From: an uncultured Litoreibacter sp.
GTDB lineage: Bacteria; Pseudomonadota; Alphaproteobacteria; Rhodobacterales; Rhodobacteraceae
Length of the DNA: 64,000 bases
NCBI GenBank assembly: GCA_947501685.1
Contig: CANMWQ010000003.1
Coordinates: forward strand, 186,001 to 250,000
Reading direction: 5' to 3'
Shown: piece by piece, positions 30,376-40,064 of the stretch
Position numbering within the stretch: the stretch's first letter is position 1
Layout: the number at the start of each line of letters is the position of its first letter
Position numbers and translations under genes: made by a program
Notes under the pieces: generated by a model
Database searches by the model: none
Told to the model about the DNA's origin: nothing
What the model saw: the letters and a program-made list of their open reading frames with translations, nothing else

Positions 30376-31100
30376 TGTCAGACACAAAATCCCTCCTTCT
30401 GCTCGACTTTGGTGCCGTTGTTTCACGCACCATCTTTGAAACGCACAGCCATACAGAACGTGTTCTGGGGCTTGCCGCAGGCAGCCTCACATGGCTTGGT
30501 CCGATTGATCCAAGCAGTGATGCGCTGTGGCGCGACATGCTCGCGGACAAGATCAGCGAGCGCAATTATTGGGAAATCCGGGCCGACGAAGTAGGCCAGA
30601 TGGTCGGCGAGAGCGGTTGGTCCCCTGCCGTCCTGTTGCGCAAGGCGCGCGAAGGCATGACAGCCGATGACATCACCCGCCCGGAGGCCATCGCGCTTGC
30701 GCGTGCGGCGCGACAAGGCGGGAAACGTGTCGGCATCCTGTCAAACGAGCTTGCCCTGTTCTTTGGTGAAAACTGGCGCAGTGAATTGCCGTTCTTTGCC
30801 TTGATGGACGGCGTCGTTGACGCCTCCGATGGAGGCCCGATGAAGCCTGCGCCCGAGGCCTATCAACGCGGGCTCGATACGTTTGGGGCAACGGCCGATC
30901 AGGTTGTTTTTGTTGACGACCAACCCCGAAACGTCACAGGTGCAGAAGAAATGGGCATCCTGTCTGTTGCATTTGATCTTTCCGATCCCACCGGGTCGTT
31001 CCGCAGCGCCGCGCAAGCCCTTGGCGTTCAGGATATCTATGATGATGAACTGTCACATGTGACGACCGCGGATGCTCCCGTAAAATACTCCACTGGATAA
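30375..31100 (+). CDS. HAD-superfamily hydrolase (subfamily IA-like)
   Basis: LLLLDFGAVVSRT motif I, GILSNELALF motif II, KPAPEAYQRGL motif III, VVFVDDQPRNVTGAEEMG motif IV; TAATG overlap with upstream gene. Confidence 0.85.
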   Translation: MSDTKSLLLLDFGAVVSRTIFETHSHTERVLGLAAGSLTWLGPIDPSSDALWRDMLADKISERNYWEIRADEVGQMVGESGWSPAVLLRKAREGMTADDITRPEAIALARAARQGGKRVGILSNELALFFGENWRSELPFFALMDGVVDASDGGPMKPAPEAYQRGLDTFGATADQVVFVDDQPRNVTGAEEMGILSVAFDLSDPTGSFRSAAQALGVQDIYDDELSHVTTADAPVKYSTG

Positions 31101-31114
31101 CAAGAGGAAACACT

Positions 31115-31570
31115 ATGCGTGATGACCCAGAAGACGATGTGACCGTCCGGCTCGACGAATTTCTTCCGTTCCAGCTCGCGGTCGTTGCGAATAAAGTAAG
31201 CCAAACCATCGCCAGGATCATCGAAGAGGAATTCAAGCTCCACATTCCTGAATGGCGTATCCTGGCCACGCTTTTGTATCATTCGCCCGTCTCTTCGCAG
31301 ATGTTGGTGCAACAAACGGCGATGGACCCGGCCCGTGTCAGCCGCGCGCAAACACGTCTGGCGGATCTCGGTTTGATTGATGTGCAACAAGACCCGGACG
31401 ATAAGCGCCGGGTGCTGATCAAGCTGACACAGCGCGGCAGCGAGATCGTCTCCGAGACGATTCCACGCGCAATCGAGGTCGAGAAAGAGATTTTTGGATC
31501 CCTCTCAGACGGGGAACGCTCTTGTTTAGAAACCACTCTCGAAAAACTTTTCAAGGTGTTGGGCGACTGA
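31115..31570 (+). CDS. MarR-family transcriptional regulator
   Basis: EWRILATLLYHSPVSSQMLVQQTAMDPARVSRAQTRLADLGLIDVQQDPDDKRRVLIKLTQRG winged-helix. Confidence 0.93.
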   Translation: MRDDPEDDVTVRLDEFLPFQLAVVANKVSQTIARIIEEEFKLHIPEWRILATLLYHSPVSSQMLVQQTAMDPARVSRAQTRLADLGLIDVQQDPDDKRRVLIKLTQRGSEIVSETIPRAIEVEKEIFGSLSDGERSCLETTLEKLFKVLGD

Positions 31571-31644
31571 CGACAGGTCTGTATGCCGTCTGCGGGCCTC
31601 TACCCCGCCCTCACTTAGCCTGAGCCCGGCTCCTAATGGGCCAA

Positions 31645-31675
31645 GGCCGCGCAGGCCAAAAACCTGCGCGCGGCC
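31645..31675. terminator. GC-rich hairpin between convergent MarR gene and ntrX
   Basis: GGCCGCGCAGG-ccaaaaa-CCTGCGCGCGGCC (2-nt bulge). Confidence 0.55.
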
Positions 31676-31685
31676 CTGTCGCGGA

Positions 31686-33101
31686 TCACTCCCCCGCACC
31701 CTCCAACTCGTCCTGCACTTCGGCAATGCGCGCGCCTGCCTTGTTCGACGTCACCACGCCCAGCGATTTCAACTTGCGGTGCAGCGCGGAGCGCTCCATC
31801 CCCACGAAGGCCGCCGTCCGCGAGATATTGCCGCCAAAGCGGTTGATCTGCGTCATCAGATATTCGCGCTCAAACATCTCGCGCGCCTCGCGCAAAGGCA
31901 ATGTCGCCAGTGAGCCGCCGATCTTCAGCCCATCGGACTGCGCCTCACCCGCCTCAAGATCGGGCAGCTCCTTGGCCTCAATCTCGCCCGAGCTCGGCCC
32001 CAGGATCAACACCCGCTCGATGACGTTTTTCAACTGCCGGATATTGCCGGGCCATGACATGGTTTGCAGCAGCGCCGCCGCGTCCTCGGAAATTTTGCGC
32101 AGCGGCAGCCCCTGCACCTTGTTGAAAGCGTCCACGAAGAACTCGCCCAGCGACGGGATGTCCTCGCGGCGTTCTTCCAGGCTAGGCACATGGATCGGCA
32201 CCACATTCAGCCGGTGATACAGCTCCTCGCGGAACCGGCCCTCGCGGATCTCTTCGGCCAAATCCTTGTTGGTCGAGGAGATTACCCGCAAATCCACCTT
32301 CACCTTGTCATTGCCGCCGACGCGCGTGAAACTTTGCTCCACCAGCACCCGCAAAATCTTCGATTGTGTGCCCAGCGGCATATCCGCCACCTCGTCGAAA
32401 AACACAACGCCGCCATGGGCCTGCTCCAGCAACCCCGGCTCCACACCACGCTCCGCACTCTCACGGCCAAAGAGCAGCTCTTCCATCCGGTCAGGCTCCA
32501 TCGTGGCGCAATTCACCGTCACAAAGGCCGAAGACGCCCGGTTCGAATTGGCGTGAATATAGCGCGCCGCCACGTCCTTGCCCGCCCCCGCAGGCCCGGT
32601 CAGCATCACCCGTCCGTTGGAATTTGTTACCTTTTCCAGCTGGCTGTAGAGCGTACGGAAGGCCGCACTTTCGCCGATCATTTCCGTGTTGGCCACGTCG
32701 CCACGTTTCAGCTGGGTGTTCTCCGCCCGCAGCCGTGAGGCCTCCATCGCACGGCTGATCACCACCATCAGCTGATCAATATTGAACGGCTTTTCGATAA
32801 AGTCATAAGCGCCTTGCTTGATGGCCGCGACCGCGATCTCGATATTGCCGTGGCCCGAGATGATCACCACCGGAATTTCCGGCGTGTCGCGTTTGACATG
32901 TTTGAGAATGTCGATCCCGTCCATCGCGCTGTCTTTCAGCCAAATGTCCAAGATCATCAGGCCCGGAAGCTCCTTGTCCAGCTCCGCCATGCATTCATCC
33001 GACGTGCCCGCCAGCCGGGTGGAGAACCCCTCATCCTTCAAAATATCCGAGATCAGCTCTCGAATGTCGCGTTCGTCGTCAACGATTAGAATATCACTCA
33101 T
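31686..33101 (-). CDS. ntrX: Nitrogen-regulation response regulator NtrX
   Basis: REC domain ILIVDDERDIRELI; AAA+ domain with GPAGAGKDVAA; C-terminal Fis-type HTH; adjacent ntrY. Confidence 0.93.
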   Translation of the reverse strand: MSDILIVDDERDIRELISDILKDEGFSTRLAGTSDECMAELDKELPGLMILDIWLKDSAMDGIDILKHVKRDTPEIPVVIISGHGNIEIAVAAIKQGAYDFIEKPFNIDQLMVVISRAMEASRLRAENTQLKRGDVANTEMIGESAAFRTLYSQLEKVTNSNGRVMLTGPAGAGKDVAARYIHANSNRASSAFVTVNCATMEPDRMEELLFGRESAERGVEPGLLEQAHGGVVFFDEVADMPLGTQSKILRVLVEQSFTRVGGNDKVKVDLRVISSTNKDLAEEIREGRFREELYHRLNVVPIHVPSLEERREDIPSLGEFFVDAFNKVQGLPLRKISEDAAALLQTMSWPGNIRQLKNVIERVLILGPSSGEIEAKELPDLEAGEAQSDGLKIGGSLATLPLREAREMFEREYLMTQINRFGGNISRTAAFVGMERSALHRKLKSLGVVTSNKAGARIAEVQDELEGAGE

Positions 33102-33122
33102 GGGGTCTGCTCCTTTTTATTG

Positions 33123-35405
33123 TTACTCCGCGGCACGTGCCACGGTTTTGCTGCGGGACGGGTCCCCCAGAAGCGGTAGGACAATCTCTGCCCGTGCGCC
33201 CCGGTGGCCCGTCGCGTCAAACGGGTCTGCGGTCTTCAGCGACAAGGTGCCGCCATGCTCTTCGATGATCTTGCGCACGATAGGCAGGCCAAGGCCGGTG
33301 CCCTCGTCGCGGGTCGTTACATAAGGTTCAAACAGGCGGGCGCGGTCTTCGGGAAGCCCGATGCCATTGTCGGAAATGCGCAGCAAGGCGGTGGCGCCTC
33401 GGGTCTCGACCTCCACCTTGATCTGCGGTTTGAACCCGTCAGGCGCGCCACTTTCACGATAGGTTTCAATGGCTTCCCCTGCGTTCTTAATCAGGTTCGT
33501 CAGAGCCTGCCCGATCATGGTCTGGTCCAGCTCTGTCTCCAGATGCTGTTCCGAAGACTGCAACGTGATCTCCACCTCAGGCTGGCCTGCCTGCTGCAAC
33601 AGCACCGCGTCGCGCACCAGATCCATCAGGTCGGCCTTGCGCATCTCCGGCTCCGGCATCCGCGCAAATTTCGAGAACTCGTCCACGATCCGCCGCAAAT
33701 CTCCGGTCTTGCGCACGATCACATCCGTATATTGCTCCAACGCGTCCAGCTCGTCGCCCGCCAGCGGGGTGAACTTGCGTTTCAGGCGCTCAGCGGCCAG
33801 CTGAATGGGGGTCAGCGGGTTCTTGATCTCATGCGCAATCCGCCGCGCCACGTCGCCCCAGGCGGCCATTTTCTGGGCCGAGACCAGATCCGTCACATCA
33901 TCAAACGCCACCACGAAACCTTCGGGCGTGTCATCCTCCGACATGCGCGTCGCCATGCGCACCAACAGACTTTCAAGCTGCCCGCGCCGGGTCACTTTGA
34001 TCTCCTCCTGCGCGGTGTCCGAATGGTGCCCGCGCAAATGCTCAAGCAGCCCGGCAAATTCCGGGGCCACGTCATCCAGCCCCGCACCGGTCAAATCACC
34101 CTCACCCAGATCGAGCATCCGGCGCGCAGAGCGGTTCAGGACCGTCACCTGCCCCGCCGCGTCCAGCCCGATCACACCCGCCGTCACCGAGCTCAGCACG
34201 GAATCGAACAATCTGCGCCGCCGCTCAATCTGCGCGGTATTTTCCAAAAGCGTCGCGCGTTGTCCTTTAAGTTGATGCGTCATCTGATTGAAAAGTTTGC
34301 CCAAAAGCTCAATCTCGTCGCCGCTATCGGCCGGGATCACTTGCGCGTCCAGATCGCCCGCGCCCACTTTCTCAGCCGCCTGTGCCAGACGGCCTACGGG
34401 GCGCGCCAGACGTTCGGCAAACCACAGGCCCAGCCACATGGCAGCCAAGATCAGGATCAGCGCAAAGCCCAGATAAAGCAGCCCGAACTCGAACAGCAAC
34501 CTGCCCCGGTCTTGCTCAAGCTGCTCATAGAGCCGCACGTTTTGTTGCGTGTCGTCCAGCAGCGCCAGAATTTCCCCATCCACCGTGCGCGACACATAAA
34601 GATAACGGTCCACAAAACCCGGCAGTGCGAGCAGCGCGCGGAACTCGTTATTGGCCCAATCCTCGATGATGTTCAGCTCGCCCTCCCGCGCCGAGGCCAG
34701 CGCCGCCTCATCGGGCGTTTCAAAATCGAACAGGTAACTGCGCGCGCCACGGGCTTTCAGCTGCCCGGTCCCGTCAATCACAAACGCCTCTTTCAGGCCC
34801 CGCTGCACTTGCTCTTGGGCTTGTGTCAACACTTCCGGTAAGCTGCGATCATCAATGTTTACATTGGCTTGTCGGGCGACGTTCAAGTATCCCGCCAGCC
34901 TGCGCGTGTCCTCGGCCAGCGTGTTGCGCTGCTCGCCCTCATAGGCCTGCGCCGCCGCCAGAGAGCTGCCGACCACGTTGCGCACCCGGTCCGAGAACCA
35001 ACCCTCAAGGCCGAAATTCAGCGTCACCACCGCGAAAATGGCCACCAAAACCGTGGGCACCAGCGCCACCAGCGTGAACACGCCCGTCAGGCGCAAATGC
35101 AGTCGTGATCCGGCAGCGGCCTCGCGGCGTTTGACGATCAGGCGTGCGATGGTCATCAGCACCAGCCCGGCGATCACCAGCACATAGACCAGATCTGCCA
35201 GCAGAATGAACCGGATGCCCTTGGAGGTGGGATCCAGCTCAAACGGCCCGAAGCCAAGATAGGTCACAACGGCCAGAAACGGCCCAAGAACCACCAGCCC
35301 AAGGGTCGACAGGTTCTTAAACCTGCGCTTCTTTCTTAACCGATTCAGCCTGTCCCAGGACGCCAGCCCTGCGCTGCTTTTCATCTGCTTTCCACCACTT
35401 GCCAC
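33123..35405 (-). CDS. ntrY: Nitrogen-regulation sensor histidine kinase NtrY
   Basis: N-terminal TMs, HAMP, PAS, H-box RRIAHEIKNPLTPIQLAAERLKRK, DNGIGLPEDRARLFEPYVTTRDEGTGLGLPIV; a start at 35384 is also possible. Confidence 0.95.
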   Translation of the reverse strand: MASGGKQMKSSAGLASWDRLNRLRKKRRFKNLSTLGLVVLGPFLAVVTYLGFGPFELDPTSKGIRFILLADLVYVLVIAGLVLMTIARLIVKRREAAAGSRLHLRLTGVFTLVALVPTVLVAIFAVVTLNFGLEGWFSDRVRNVVGSSLAAAQAYEGEQRNTLAEDTRRLAGYLNVARQANVNIDDRSLPEVLTQAQEQVQRGLKEAFVIDGTGQLKARGARSYLFDFETPDEAALASAREGELNIIEDWANNEFRALLALPGFVDRYLYVSRTVDGEILALLDDTQQNVRLYEQLEQDRGRLLFEFGLLYLGFALILILAAMWLGLWFAERLARPVGRLAQAAEKVGAGDLDAQVIPADSGDEIELLGKLFNQMTHQLKGQRATLLENTAQIERRRRLFDSVLSSVTAGVIGLDAAGQVTVLNRSARRMLDLGEGDLTGAGLDDVAPEFAGLLEHLRGHHSDTAQEEIKVTRRGQLESLLVRMATRMSEDDTPEGFVVAFDDVTDLVSAQKMAAWGDVARRIAHEIKNPLTPIQLAAERLKRKFTPLAGDELDALEQYTDVIVRKTGDLRRIVDEFSKFARMPEPEMRKADLMDLVRDAVLLQQAGQPEVEITLQSSEQHLETELDQTMIGQALTNLIKNAGEAIETYRESGAPDGFKPQIKVEVETRGATALLRISDNGIGLPEDRARLFEPYVTTRDEGTGLGLPIVRKIIEEHGGTLSLKTADPFDATGHRGARAEIVLPLLGDPSRSKTVARAAE

Positions 35406-35467
35406 TCTTTATTGATGTGATCTCTGAACAACAGTGCTGTCCTTTTGTCACGGTGACTGTGGTGTTT

Positions 35468-36841
35468 TTACATCAACTTGCGGCGCCGTGTCACGTGAAT
35501 ATCCAGATCCGTGACCTTTTTTCTCAAAGTATTCCGGTTGATCCCCAAAAGGTCAGCGCATTTGGCCTGATTGCCCGCCGTCGCATCGAGCGCGATCTCA
35601 ATGAGCGGCAGCTCCACTTCACGCAGGATCCGGCCATAAAGACCGGGCGGCGGCAGCACGCCACCATGCAGATCAAAATAGCGCCGCAGGTGTTTGCTCA
35701 CGGCAGCAGACAGCTTTTCGGCATCGCCCCCGCCCATCAGCGGCTCGATCTCGGGCTGGTTGCCCAGCACCAACTCCACCTCCGCTTGACCGATCTGTGG
35801 CTCCTGAGAGGTCACGATCAGGCGGCGCACGGTGTTTTCCAGCTGCCGCACATTGCCGGGCCAGCTATAGGCGCGGATCATCTCCAGTGCGCCTTTGCTC
35901 AGCTCCTTATGCGGGCCGCCGTCGCGTTCCGCCCGCGCCAGAAAATGCTCCGCCAGCAGCGGGATGTCATCCACACGTTCCCTCAAAGACGGGATGCTCA
36001 GCGTCACGCCGCAAAGCCGATAGAACAGATCTTGGCGCAACGCACCCCGGTCCAGCTTTTCCATCAGGTCCTGCTGGCTGGCCGCCATGATCCGCGGCGC
36101 GTCATCGGTCAGGCTGTCGAGCATCCGCACCAGCCGCGCCTGCGCGTCGGCGTCGTAATCGCCAACCTCGTCAAACAGCACGGAGCCGCCCTTGGCCCGG
36201 CTCAGGATCGTCGCAGGCCCGTCAATATCTGCCAGATCCTTCGGGGTCACGGTCACAAATGGCAGCGTGCGCCTATCGGAGAAATCATGAATCGCCCGTG
36301 CAATCAGGCTTTTGCCGGTGCCGCTTTCGCCGGTGATCATCACCGCCAGCTCCGTGTTCACCACCTGCGCCACCAGCTTGTAGAGCGCCTGCATCGCGGG
36401 CGTCCGCCCGATCAACGGCAGCTCCTCTCCGGTCTGATCCGCCTGAGACGGCGCATCCACGTTGCGCGCCACCACCCGTTTGCGCTCCAACGCGCGGTTG
36501 GCGCGTTTCATCAGGTCCGGCAGGTCGAACGGTTTGGGCAGGTAGTCATAGGCCTCTGCCTCATTAGCCGCGATTGCCGTCGTGATCGTGTTCTGAGCCG
36601 AAATGACGATCACCGGCAGGCCGGGCCGCAGCCGCAACATCTCCGGCAGCGCCTCGATCCCATTGCCATCCGGCATCATCACATCCGAGATCACCAGATC
36701 GCCCTTGCCCTCGCCCACCCAGCGCATCAGCGTCGTCAGCGAGCTTGTCGCATGCACCTTGCACCCGGCCCGCGTCAGGGCCTGCGTCAACACGGTGCGG
36801 ATGGTGCGGTCGTCATCGGCGACCAGAACTGTGCCGTCCAT
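35468..36841 (-). CDS. ntrC: Nitrogen-regulation response regulator NtrC (lacks GAFTGA)
   Basis: REC + AAA+ ([16 protein letters not shown]) + Fis HTH; adjacent ntrB. Confidence 0.94.
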   Translation of the reverse strand: MDGTVLVADDDRTIRTVLTQALTRAGCKVHATSSLTTLMRWVGEGKGDLVISDVMMPDGNGIEALPEMLRLRPGLPVIVISAQNTITTAIAANEAEAYDYLPKPFDLPDLMKRANRALERKRVVARNVDAPSQADQTGEELPLIGRTPAMQALYKLVAQVVNTELAVMITGESGTGKSLIARAIHDFSDRRTLPFVTVTPKDLADIDGPATILSRAKGGSVLFDEVGDYDADAQARLVRMLDSLTDDAPRIMAASQQDLMEKLDRGALRQDLFYRLCGVTLSIPSLRERVDDIPLLAEHFLARAERDGGPHKELSKGALEMIRAYSWPGNVRQLENTVRRLIVTSQEPQIGQAEVELVLGNQPEIEPLMGGGDAEKLSAAVSKHLRRYFDLHGGVLPPPGLYGRILREVELPLIEIALDATAGNQAKCADLLGINRNTLRKKVTDLDIHVTRRRKLM

Positions 36842-37942
36842 CTAAGTCTCCTTATCGGTTTGGTTGGGGGCCATAGTCGACGCCATGGGCAGCGAAATGC
36901 GAAACACGGTGCGGCCGGGCACGGAGGTCACGGCGATCCAGCCGTCATGCTCCGCGACAATCTTGCTCACCAGCGCCAGCCCCAGCCCGGTGCCGTTCTC
37001 CCGGCCCGAGACAAACGGCTCGAACACGTCGCCTGCAAGCCCCGGCGGCAGGCCCGGCCCGTCATCAATCACCTCGATATTCAGCGGCACCGAAACGCGG
37101 CTGCCATCGGGGCGAGAGACGCGCAGGGATTGCTCGTAAAACGTGTGCACGGTGATCGTGCCGCCATTCGGCTGCGCCTCAGACGCGTTTTTCAGCAGGT
37201 TCAAAAACACCTGCACCAGTTGATCCGGGTCGGCGAAGGTCGGCGGCAAGGACGGGTCATACTCCTCCGCGATTTTCATATGCGCGCCAAAGCCCACGGC
37301 AGCGGATTTGCGCACCCGGTCCAGCACGTCATGCAGGTTGACCGCGCGCCGCTCAGGGGGGCGCAGATTGCCAAACTGTTCCACCTGATCAAGCAGCTGC
37401 ACGATGCGGCGGCTCTCGGCCACAATCAGATCGGTCAGCTCCTGATCCGCAGGCTCAAGGTTCATCGACAAAAGCTGCGCCGCCCCGGTGATGCCCGCCA
37501 GCGGGTTCTTGATCTCATGGGCCAGCATCTCCGCCATGCCAATCGCGGATTTGGCCGCCGATTTGCTTTGCAGGGCTTGCCCCATCTTATCGGCAATCTC
37601 GCGCGGCTTCATCAGGATCAGGATATAGCCCGGTCGGTCCACAAGGCTGGAAAACTGGATATTGCTCTGCACCGGCGCGCGCTCGCCAGAGCCCACATCC
37701 ACGTTGTTCACAAACAAGGGCGCGTTGTCGCGCCTGATCCTTGTCACGGCCTCGTCCAGCGGCGCGTCCACATGGATCATGTCCCAGACGGGTCGGTCTT
37801 TAAGCGATCTTGCAGAGAGGTTCAGAAACGTCTCCATCGCCGTGTTGACCTCGAAGATTATGTTGTCGGGGTCGATCACCACCCCCGGCAGCGGCAGTGA
37901 GGTCCAAAGCGTCTCGAAGAAGGGCGCGTTCATTTCATTCAT
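36842..37942 (-). CDS. ntrB: Nitrogen-regulation histidine kinase NtrB
   Basis: MNEMNAPFFETLWTSLPLPGVVIDPDN; MLAHEIKNPLAGITGAAQLL; DNGPGLPPGL-type N-box; ATGA overlap with dusB stop. Confidence 0.95.
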   Translation of the reverse strand: MNEMNAPFFETLWTSLPLPGVVIDPDNIIFEVNTAMETFLNLSARSLKDRPVWDMIHVDAPLDEAVTRIRRDNAPLFVNNVDVGSGERAPVQSNIQFSSLVDRPGYILILMKPREIADKMGQALQSKSAAKSAIGMAEMLAHEIKNPLAGITGAAQLLSMNLEPADQELTDLIVAESRRIVQLLDQVEQFGNLRPPERRAVNLHDVLDRVRKSAAVGFGAHMKIAEEYDPSLPPTFADPDQLVQVFLNLLKNASEAQPNGGTITVHTFYEQSLRVSRPDGSRVSVPLNIEVIDDGPGLPPGLAGDVFEPFVSGRENGTGLGLALVSKIVAEHDGWIAVTSVPGRTVFRISLPMASTMAPNQTDKET

Positions 37943-38964
37943 GCCGCGACCTCCTGCGGGATCAGCGCCTCTGCGATCAGCTCCAACACGGCGGCGGGCT
38001 CTTTGGCCGTCAGCACCTCCCGCCGCAACGCCGCTGGCGTGCCGGTATGATCCATGTACCACCCCAAATGTTTGCGAGAGACCCGAGGCCCCAGCACAGG
38101 CCCGTAAAAATCCTGCATCGCCTCGTAATGTGCGCAGACCAGATCGATCAGCGCCGCGCCTTGCGGGGCCTCTGGCACCCGGTCGCCCTGCAATTCCGCC
38201 GCAACCTGCGCCAAAAGCCAGGGCCGCCCCTGCGCCCCGCGCCCGATCATCACGCCGTCCGCGCCTGACAGCTTCAACGCCTTGCGCGCCGTGGCCGCGT
38301 CCACAATGTCGCCATTGGCAATCACCGGGATGCTCACCGCGTCTTTCACGGCCCGGATCGCTGCCCAATCTGCATGGCCCTTGTAGAACTGGCAGCGTGT
38401 CCGCCCGTGGATCGTGATCATCTGAATGCCCGCCGCTTCCGCCCGTTTGGCCAGCGTGGGCGCATTTAACAAAGCATCGTCCCAGCCCAGCCGGGTTTTC
38501 AGAGTCACCGGCAGCTCGGTCGCCTCTACCACCGCCTCGATCAGCGTCAGCGCGTGGTCCAGATCGCGCAGCAGCGCCGAGCCGGAATAGCCGCTGACCA
38601 CCTTTTTGGCCGGACAGCCCATGTTGATGTCGATGATCTTCGCGCCATTTGCCGCGACCATCCTTGCGGCTTCGGCCATCCAATGCGCCTCGCGGCCCGC
38701 CAGTTGCACGGCGGTGTTGGCACTGTCAAAGCCCAGCTCCGCCTTCTCGCGCACGCCTGGTTTGGCCTGCACCATCTCTTGGCTGGCCACCATTTCCGAG
38801 ACGACCAGCCCCGCACCGAAACCCGACACGAGCTCGCGAAACGGCAGGTCCGTGATCCCGGCCAATGGAGCCAGAAAAACCGGGACGTCAATCTGTGTGC
38901 CTGCCAGCGAAATGGCCAAACGCTTAATCCTTGTGCAACCTCGCCGTTTTGCCCGTTCTTCCAA
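37939..38964 (-). CDS. dusB: tRNA-dihydrouridine synthase DusB (NifR3 family); start codon uncertain
   Basis: FLAPLAGITDLPFRELV, INMGCPAKKVVSGYSGSALLRD, TIHGRTRCQFYKGHADW. Confidence 0.94.
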   Translation of the reverse strand: MEERAKRRGCTRIKRLAISLAGTQIDVPVFLAPLAGITDLPFRELVSGFGAGLVVSEMVASQEMVQAKPGVREKAELGFDSANTAVQLAGREAHWMAEAARMVAANGAKIIDINMGCPAKKVVSGYSGSALLRDLDHALTLIEAVVEATELPVTLKTRLGWDDALLNAPTLAKRAEAAGIQMITIHGRTRCQFYKGHADWAAIRAVKDAVSIPVIANGDIVDAATARKALKLSGADGVMIGRGAQGRPWLLAQVAAELQGDRVPEAPQGAALIDLVCAHYEAMQDFYGPVLGPRVSRKHLGWYMDHTGTPAALRREVLTAKEPAAVLELIAEALIPQEVAA

Positions 38965-39105
38965 AGGGCTGCAATGTCTAGCGCCTCAGATTTAGGCGAA
39001 ATACCGCAAATGCTCAAAATTTAGGCGTACGATCTGCCCGTTGCCCCCAACACGGCGAAACCATAGAGATAACGCAGGATATCCGAAAAAACAGACGAGC
39101 AGATC

Positions 39106-39585
39106 ATGGATGTAAGAACAGGCAACGGGTTTGACGTGCACCGCTTCGGCCCCGGAGACCACGTGATGCTGTGCGGCATCGCCATCCCCCATAATCGCGG
39201 CTTGCAAGGCCATTCCGACGCTGATGTGGGCCTGCACACGATCACCGACGCCATTTACGGAGCCCTCGCGGAAGGTGATATCGGCCAGCATTTCCCGCCT
39301 TCTGACCCGCAATGGAAAGGCGCGGAGAGCCATATTTTCCTGACCCATGCCGCAGAACTGGCCCGCTCCAAAGGATTTTCCATCACCCATGTCGATTGCA
39401 CCCTGATCTGCGAGCACCCCAAAGTTGGCCCCCATGCTTTAGCTATGCGCCACAAGTTGCAGGAATTGCTGGGTATTTCTCTGGACCGAATCTCCGTCAA
39501 AGCCACCACCTCCGAGCGGCTCGGCTTTACCGGACGCGGCGAGGGCATCGCCTGCATGACCACCGCGACGCTGGTGAAATCATGA
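39106..39585 (+). CDS. ispF: 2-C-methyl-D-erythritol 2,4-cyclodiphosphate synthase
   Basis: [49 protein letters not shown]. Confidence 0.97.
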   Translation: MDVRTGNGFDVHRFGPGDHVMLCGIAIPHNRGLQGHSDADVGLHTITDAIYGALAEGDIGQHFPPSDPQWKGAESHIFLTHAAELARSKGFSITHVDCTLICEHPKVGPHALAMRHKLQELLGISLDRISVKATTSERLGFTGRGEGIACMTTATLVKS

Positions 39586-40064
39586 TCGCCAAGCTCATCG
39601 TCACCGTCGCAGGCATCGGCTATCTGAAACCCGCGCCCGGCACATGGGGCTCTGCCGCCGCCCTTCCCTTTGCATGGGTCCTGTGGCTGATCGCGGGCTG
39701 GCCGTTTTTGGCCCTCGCCATCGTTTCAGGCTTTCTCAAAGGCTGGTGGGGCACGGCCAAATACATCGCGGAGGGCGACAATCACGACCCGTCCGAAGTG
39801 GTCATCGACGAGCTTGTTGGCCAGTGGATCGCCCTTTTGCCCATAGCCATCGGAGCCAGCCACGCAGGCGTGTCCTTCTGGGCCCTCTGGCCCGGCATCC
39901 TCACCGCCTTCATCGCCTTCCGGCTGTTTGACATCTGGAAACCCGGCCCCATCGGCTGGGCCGACCGGCGCGGAGACGCGCTTGGCGTCATGCTTGATGA
40001 CGTGATTGCGGGGCTTTTCGCCGCTGTGATTGTCCTCCTCGGGGCCTACATTTCTCATGGATAA
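39582..40064 (+). CDS. pgpA: Phosphatidylglycerophosphatase A
   Basis: [50 protein letters not shown]. Confidence 0.95.
   Translation: MIAKLIVTVAGIGYLKPAPGTWGSAAALPFAWVLWLIAGWPFLALAIVSGFLKGWWGTAKYIAEGDNHDPSEVVIDELVGQWIALLPIAIGASHAGVSFWALWPGILTAFIAFRLFDIWKPGPIGWADRRGDALGVMLDDVIAGLFAAVIVLLGAYISHG

Noticed and set aside
30375-30420. HAD protein as an inactive remnant because of the DxGxV motif I
   Set aside because: The same variation is present in active YihX-like phosphatases, and the other motifs are intact.
28417-30426. 669-aa minus-strand ORF
   Set aside because: Antisense to the swivel-domain dikinase subunit, which has strong motifs, RBS and operon context.
33204-34841. 545-aa plus-strand ORF
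   Set aside because: Antisense to ntrY; low-complexity His/Arg/Gln composition.
35399-37900. 833-aa plus-strand ORF
   Set aside because: Antisense to ntrC and ntrB, which have clear family motifs; His/Arg/Gln-rich translation typical of the mirror frame of GC-rich coding DNA.
36842-38683. 613-aa version of NtrB
   Set aside because: The first part is an off-frame reading of dusB; true start is the MNEMNAPFF ATG at 37942 overlapping the dusB stop.
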